The translations under genes were made by a program, and so were the position numbers. Shown piece after piece: positions 60,802 to 64,000 of a stretch of DNA of 64,000 nt. The DNA is from Mycobacterium sp. 3519A (GTDB lineage Bacteria > Actinomycetota > Actinomycetes > Mycobacteriales > Mycobacteriaceae), in assembly GCF_900240945.1 (NCBI RefSeq), contig NZ_OESG01000014.1:2276015-2340014 (forward strand), read 5' to 3'. The notes beneath the pieces were generated by a model, which saw only the letters and a list, made by a program, of their open reading frames with translations, did not search any database and was not told the origin of the DNA. Each line of letters starts with the position of its first letter. The first letter of the stretch is position 1.

Positions 60802-61836
60802 ATGACGGTGGAGAAGATCCCGGCTCGGCTCGCCGACCATCCGACGGTGCGCAAAGTGCGGTCCCGCAAGACCGAGCGGCCTGGCGTCATCGACGCGGAC
60901 TGGTTGCGTCGGGTGTGCCTCGACGCGGGCGCCGACGACGTCTCCTTCGCCAGCGTGGAGCACCCCGATCTGGCGGGCGAGCGCGAACACGTCGAGGCGG
61001 CGCTACCGGGCACGCTGAGCTACGTCGCGCTGGTCGTCAAGATGAATCGCGACAACGTCCGCTCGACCGCGCGCAGCGTGGCTAACCAGGAGTTCCACCG
61101 CAGCGGCGAGATCATGAACGCCGCCGCCCACCGGATCACCCGCGCGCTGCAGGACGCCGGCTACCGGGCGATCAACCCGTCGATGTCGTTCCCGATGGAG
61201 ATGGACCGCTACCCCGGGCGCATCTGGGTGGTGGCGCACAAGCCGGTGGCGGTGGCCGCCGGTCTTGGCGTGATGGGCATCCACCGCAATGTCATCCACC
61301 CGAAGTTCGGCAACTTCATCCTGCTCGGCACCATTCTGGTGGCCGCCCCGATCAGCAGTTACGGTGAGCCGCTTGACTATTCGCCATGCCTGGAGTGCAA
61401 GCTGTGCGTCGTGGCCTGCCCGGTCGGAGCGATCAAGAAGGATGGCCAGTTCGACTTCGTCGCCTGTTCGGTGCACAACTACCGCGAGTTCATGGGCGGG
61501 TTCACCGACTGGGCGCAGACCATTGCCGACAGTTCGTCGGCCGACGACTTCCGTTCGCGGGTGACCGATTCCGAGAACGCATCGATGTGGCAGAGCCTGT
61601 CGTTCAAGGCGAACTACAAGGCCGCATACTGCCTCGCGGTGTGCCCGGCGGGCGAGGACGTCATCGAACCCTATCTGGAGGATCGCAAGGGTTTCATGGA
61701 CCTGGTGCTCAAACCGCTGCAGGAGAAGAAGGAGACGCTCTACGTGCTGCCGAACTCGGCGGCCAAGGAGCACGCCGAACGCCGTTACCCGCACAAGCAG
61801 GTGAAGGTCGTCGACAGCGGGATCCGGGGACGCTAA
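60802..61836 (+). CDS. 4Fe-4S protein, epoxyqueuosine reductase (QueG)-like
   Basis: 344 residues from ATG 60802. A ferredoxin cluster motif CLECKLCVVACPVGAIKK lies near residue 195 and a second Cys group, YCLAVCPAGEDV, near 278, a spacing like that of QueG and reductive-dehalogenase-like proteins. The N-terminal half lacks an obvious cobalamin signature readable by eye. Mycobacteria are not thought to make queuosine, so another reductive role is likely. A palindrome overlapping its promoter suggests specific repression. Confidence 0.75.
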   Translation: MTVEKIPARLADHPTVRKVRSRKTERPGVIDADWLRRVCLDAGADDVSFASVEHPDLAGEREHVEAALPGTLSYVALVVKMNRDNVRSTARSVANQEFHRSGEIMNAAAHRITRALQDAGYRAINPSMSFPMEMDRYPGRIWVVAHKPVAVAAGLGVMGIHRNVIHPKFGNFILLGTILVAAPISSYGEPLDYSPCLECKLCVVACPVGAIKKDGQFDFVACSVHNYREFMGGFTDWAQTIADSSSADDFRSRVTDSENASMWQSLSFKANYKAAYCLAVCPAGEDVIEPYLEDRKGFMDLVLKPLQEKKETLYVLPNSAAKEHAERRYPHKQVKVVDSGIRGR

Positions 61837-61900
61837 AGCGTCCATTTGTCCGGTTGGGCGGATCGGGAAGCTTCTGCGACCGCGCTGCGTTTGCCAAATC

Positions 61901-62647
61901 ATGAAGATCAACGAGGTAGCGGCGTTTCGCGCCAAGTCAGGTACCGTCCCGCCGCTGCGTCGGCTGGTGATGTGTGTTGCGGCGGTTTTGTTTTCGGGTG
62001 TGACGCTGGTCGCACCGGTCACGACGGCAGTGGCCTCGGCAGCGCAGGATTCGTGTCCGGCCGTCCAGGTGGTGTTCGCGCGCGGCACCGGCGAACCGGA
62101 CGGAATCGGTCGGGTCGGCCAGGCGTTCGTCGACGCCCTGAAGCCACTCGTCAAAGGCAAGTCGGTCGCCGTCTATGCGGTGAACTACCCCGCGTCACGT
62201 GACTTCCTGCGTGCCGCCGACGGCGCCAACGACGCCAGCAATTTCGTGCAGAACATCGCCAACACCTGCCCCGACACGAAGATCGTGCTGGGCGGCTACT
62301 CGCAGGGTGCTGCCGTCGTCGACGCGATCACGGTGGCCGACCAGCCGACCCTCGGCTTCACGCAGATCATGCCCGCCAACGTCGCCGACCACGTCGCAGG
62401 CGTCGCGGTGTTCGGCAACCCGTCGATCCGACTGCTCGGCAACCCGCTGACCGTGCTGAGCCCGGTGTACGGGCCCAAGACGATCGATCTGTGCAACGGC
62501 GCCGACCCGGTGTGCTCCAACGGCGACGACATCCCAGCCCACAGCCTCTACGTGCAGGCCGGGATGGCAACGCAGGCAGCACAATTCGTGGCCGACCGGA
62601 TCAACGCACCGCAGGCGCCGATCAGCACGCTGTCAGCCGAGGGCTGA
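61901..62647 (+). CDS. Secreted cutinase-family esterase
   Basis: 248 residues from ATG 61901; ATG 61970 would give a more typical signal peptide. The signal sequence is followed by CPAVQVVFARGTGEPDG (oxyanion region), GGYSQGAAVVDA with nucleophile Ser near residue 133, DLCNGADPVCSNGDD with the catalytic Asp, and PAHSLYVQAGM with the catalytic His. Cys pairs fit the two family disulfides. Mycobacterial cutinase-like proteins hydrolyse esters and lipids outside the cell. It converges with pth. Confidence 0.92.
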   Translation: MKINEVAAFRAKSGTVPPLRRLVMCVAAVLFSGVTLVAPVTTAVASAAQDSCPAVQVVFARGTGEPDGIGRVGQAFVDALKPLVKGKSVAVYAVNYPASRDFLRAADGANDASNFVQNIANTCPDTKIVLGGYSQGAAVVDAITVADQPTLGFTQIMPANVADHVAGVAVFGNPSIRLLGNPLTVLSPVYGPKTIDLCNGADPVCSNGDDIPAHSLYVQAGMATQAAQFVADRINAPQAPISTLSAEG

Positions 62648-63226
62648 TCAGCCCCAGGCGTGCACGGTGTTCTGCGCCGGCTCCAACCCTTGCGAGACCA
62701 GAAGTTCGGTGGCATCGGCCGCCTGCTCACAGATGGTGGGAACCTCGCGCCATTCGACGTTGGTGAAGTTGCCCAACACGAATGCCGCGCCTTCCATCCG
62801 ACCGGGCGGGCGGCCGATTCCGATGCGCACCCGCTGAAAGTCGTTGGTCCCCAACGCCGATGACACCGACCGCAGGCCGTTGTGCCCTGCGACGCCGCCC
62901 CCGAACTTCAACCTGATCCGGCCGAAGTCGATATCGAGTTCGTCGTGGATCACCACGATGTCGGCGGGCGGCACCGAGTAGAACTTGGCCAGCGGCCCGA
63001 CCTGACGCCCCGACTCGTTCATGTAGCAGCGCGGCTTGGCCAGCACGACCGACCGGCCACCGAGGCGGCCGGTCGCCACCTCGGCCCCGGACTTCTTGTG
63101 CACCTTGAATCCAGAACCGAGGCGGTCCGAAAGGATGTCGGCGACAAGGAAACCCAGGTTGTGCCGCGTCGTCGCGTACTGCGGTCCGGGGTTGCCCAGG
63201 CCGACCACCAAGATGGGTTCGGCCAT
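62648..63226 (-). CDS. pth: Peptidyl-tRNA hydrolase
   Basis: 192 residues. It shows [23 protein letters not shown] with the catalytic His, [43 protein letters not shown] and [23 protein letters not shown]. It releases peptides from tRNA for recycling. It is 12 bp downstream of rplY on the same strand, the rplY-pth order of Rv1015c-Rv1014c, and is probably cotranscribed with it. Confidence 0.96.
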   Translation of the reverse strand: MAEPILVVGLGNPGPQYATTRHNLGFLVADILSDRLGSGFKVHKKSGAEVATGRLGGRSVVLAKPRCYMNESGRQVGPLAKFYSVPPADIVVIHDELDIDFGRIRLKFGGGVAGHNGLRSVSSALGTNDFQRVRIGIGRPPGRMEGAAFVLGNFTNVEWREVPTICEQAADATELLVSQGLEPAQNTVHAWG

Positions 63227-63238
63227 ACCGGAACCCGC

Positions 63239-63907
63239 TTACTCGGACTCTTCGGCGGGTGCCTCTTCGCCTGCGCCCTCGCCGGCCTCGGTCGCCGGCT
63301 CACCCTCGGCGCCCTCGGCGGCCTCGCCGGCGCCCTCGGCCTCGAGGTCCTCCGCCGTCGGCGCGGCGACGACGTTGACCACCAGCGTCTCGGGATCCGA
63401 AACCAGGCTGACGCCCGACGGCAGCGCGATCGAACCGGCGGTGAACTGCGTGCCGATCTCGGCGCCCTCGATCGACAGCGTGAGGTGCTCGGGAATCGAC
63501 TGCACATCGGCCTCGACGGTGATGGTGTTGGCGTCCTGGGTGACCAGCGAGCCGGACGCCGCCTCGCCCTCGACCACCACGTTGACCTCGACGGTCACCT
63601 TCTCGCCGCGCCGCACCACGAGCAGGTCGACGTGCTGAATGGAGCGGCGGATCGGATGCACATCGAGCGCCTTGGTCAGGGCGAGCTGCTCCTTGCCCTC
63701 GATGTCGAGGGTGAGCACTGCGTTGGTGCCGGAGTGCCGCAGCACGGCCGCGAAGTCGTGGCCGTCGAGTTCCAGGTGCTGCGGATCGCTGCCGTGGCCG
63801 TAGAGAACGGCGGGCACCTTGCCCAAACGGCGGGCGCGACGCGAGGCGCCCTTGCCCGTCTCGGTGCGGACGGCAGCCGTCAGCTTGTTGGTCGCGGTCT
63901 TGGCCAT
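63239..63907 (-). CDS. rplY: 50S ribosomal protein L25 (general stress protein Ctc form)
   Basis: 222 residues from ATG 63907 ([27 protein letters not shown]); a longer frame to 63955 lacks family support. The N-terminal L25 domain binds 5S rRNA ([26 protein letters not shown]). A TL5/CTC beta domain follows ([26 protein letters not shown]), and then a Glu/Ala/Gly-rich acidic tail of about 35 residues. It stabilises the large subunit. It precedes pth. Confidence 0.95.
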   Translation of the reverse strand: MAKTATNKLTAAVRTETGKGASRRARRLGKVPAVLYGHGSDPQHLELDGHDFAAVLRHSGTNAVLTLDIEGKEQLALTKALDVHPIRRSIQHVDLLVVRRGEKVTVEVNVVVEGEAASGSLVTQDANTITVEADVQSIPEHLTLSIEGAEIGTQFTAGSIALPSGVSLVSDPETLVVNVVAAPTAEDLEAEGAGEAAEGAEGEPATEAGEGAGEEAPAEESE

Positions 63908-63954
63908 GTGGTGTTGCTCCTGTGTCGTGTGCTCAGCACAGCAAGGGCGCACCA

Positions 63955-64000
63955 CTAGATGAGGCTCGCGTCGATAACGGTGGCCGGGCCACCCTCGCCG
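63955..64000 (-). CDS. C-terminal end of an upstream gene, possibly an LpqT-like lipoprotein
   Basis: The last visible codons read [14 protein letters not shown] followed by TAG at 63957-63955. Only 14 residues are in the window. M. tuberculosis has lpqT upstream of rplY, and the ATVID segment recalls the DATSVIDEQ end of the LpqN-like protein at 31067, but this is weak. Confidence 0.35.
   Translation of the reverse strand, partial: GEGGPATVIDASLI

Overview
The window is high-GC actinobacterial DNA from a mycobacterium, most likely a rapid grower (Mycolicibacterium type). From about 29.2 kb to the right end, the gene order matches the Mycobacterium tuberculosis Rv0998-Rv1016c neighbourhood: cAMP-responsive protein acetyltransferase, AlkB, ArcA, Pmt, RsmI, PabB, MetG, TatD, RpfB, KsgA, IspE, Pks16-type ligase, Pth, RplY. 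Extra genes are inserted between these. Assignments rest on motifs read in the translations and on remembered family knowledge; no search was run.

Left edge (1-2058): the C-terminus of a molybdopterin oxidoreductase, a coupled four-helix membrane protein, an SDR reductase, and a decayed crotonase with two frameshifts and an internal deletion. A 1.17-kb gene-poor, relatively AT-rich stretch with several inverted repeats follows (2059-3231).

Accessory lipid locus (3232-29082): a tightly packed plus-strand run of 13 genes (Mas-like PKS, PapA acyltransferase, MmpL, GT1 glycosyltransferase, Gap-like protein, pyruvyl transferase, PE-PPE-domain acyltransferase/hydrolase with a charged repetitive tail, methyltransferase, GT-A glycosyltransferase, second pyruvyl transferase, second methyltransferase, GT2, membrane O-acyltransferase). 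It meets three minus-strand genes (O-methyltransferase, second GT1, fatty acyl-AMP ligase). The content fits assembly and export of a lipooligosaccharide-type acyltrehalose bearing pyruvyl ketals, O-methyl and O-acyl groups. FAAL and PKS build methyl-branched acyl chains, PapA and the PE-PPE protein would transfer them, GTs, methyltransferases and pyruvyl transferases decorate the glycan, and MmpL with Gap would export it.

Conserved region (29249-64000): pat with an AroE-like gene; secreted and lipoprotein genes; soxR-alkB divergent from arcA; pmt divergent from rsmI; pabB behind a thiamine-diphosphate E1-like gene that diverges from an Lrp regulator; an ECF41-type sigma factor in an operon with two duplicated flavin NAD(P)H oxidoreductases; an LLM monooxygenase; metG divergent from tatD; rpfB-ksgA; a soluble Ser/Thr kinase; ispE; an acyl-adenylate ligase with a structured leader; an LMF-like membrane protein; a DrrAB-like ABC exporter; an FeS protein behind a palindrome; a cutinase; pth and rplY.

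Most notable reads: ksgA has no ATG, GTG or TTG available and appears to start at CTG; two divergent pairs (pmt/rsmI and metG/tatD) share an identical 24-bp layout in which opposed -10 boxes share one TA step next to leaderless starts; a good ECF41-type promoter precedes the sigma-factor operon; and the duplicated pyruvyl transferases and the tailed PE-PPE protein mark the lipid locus.
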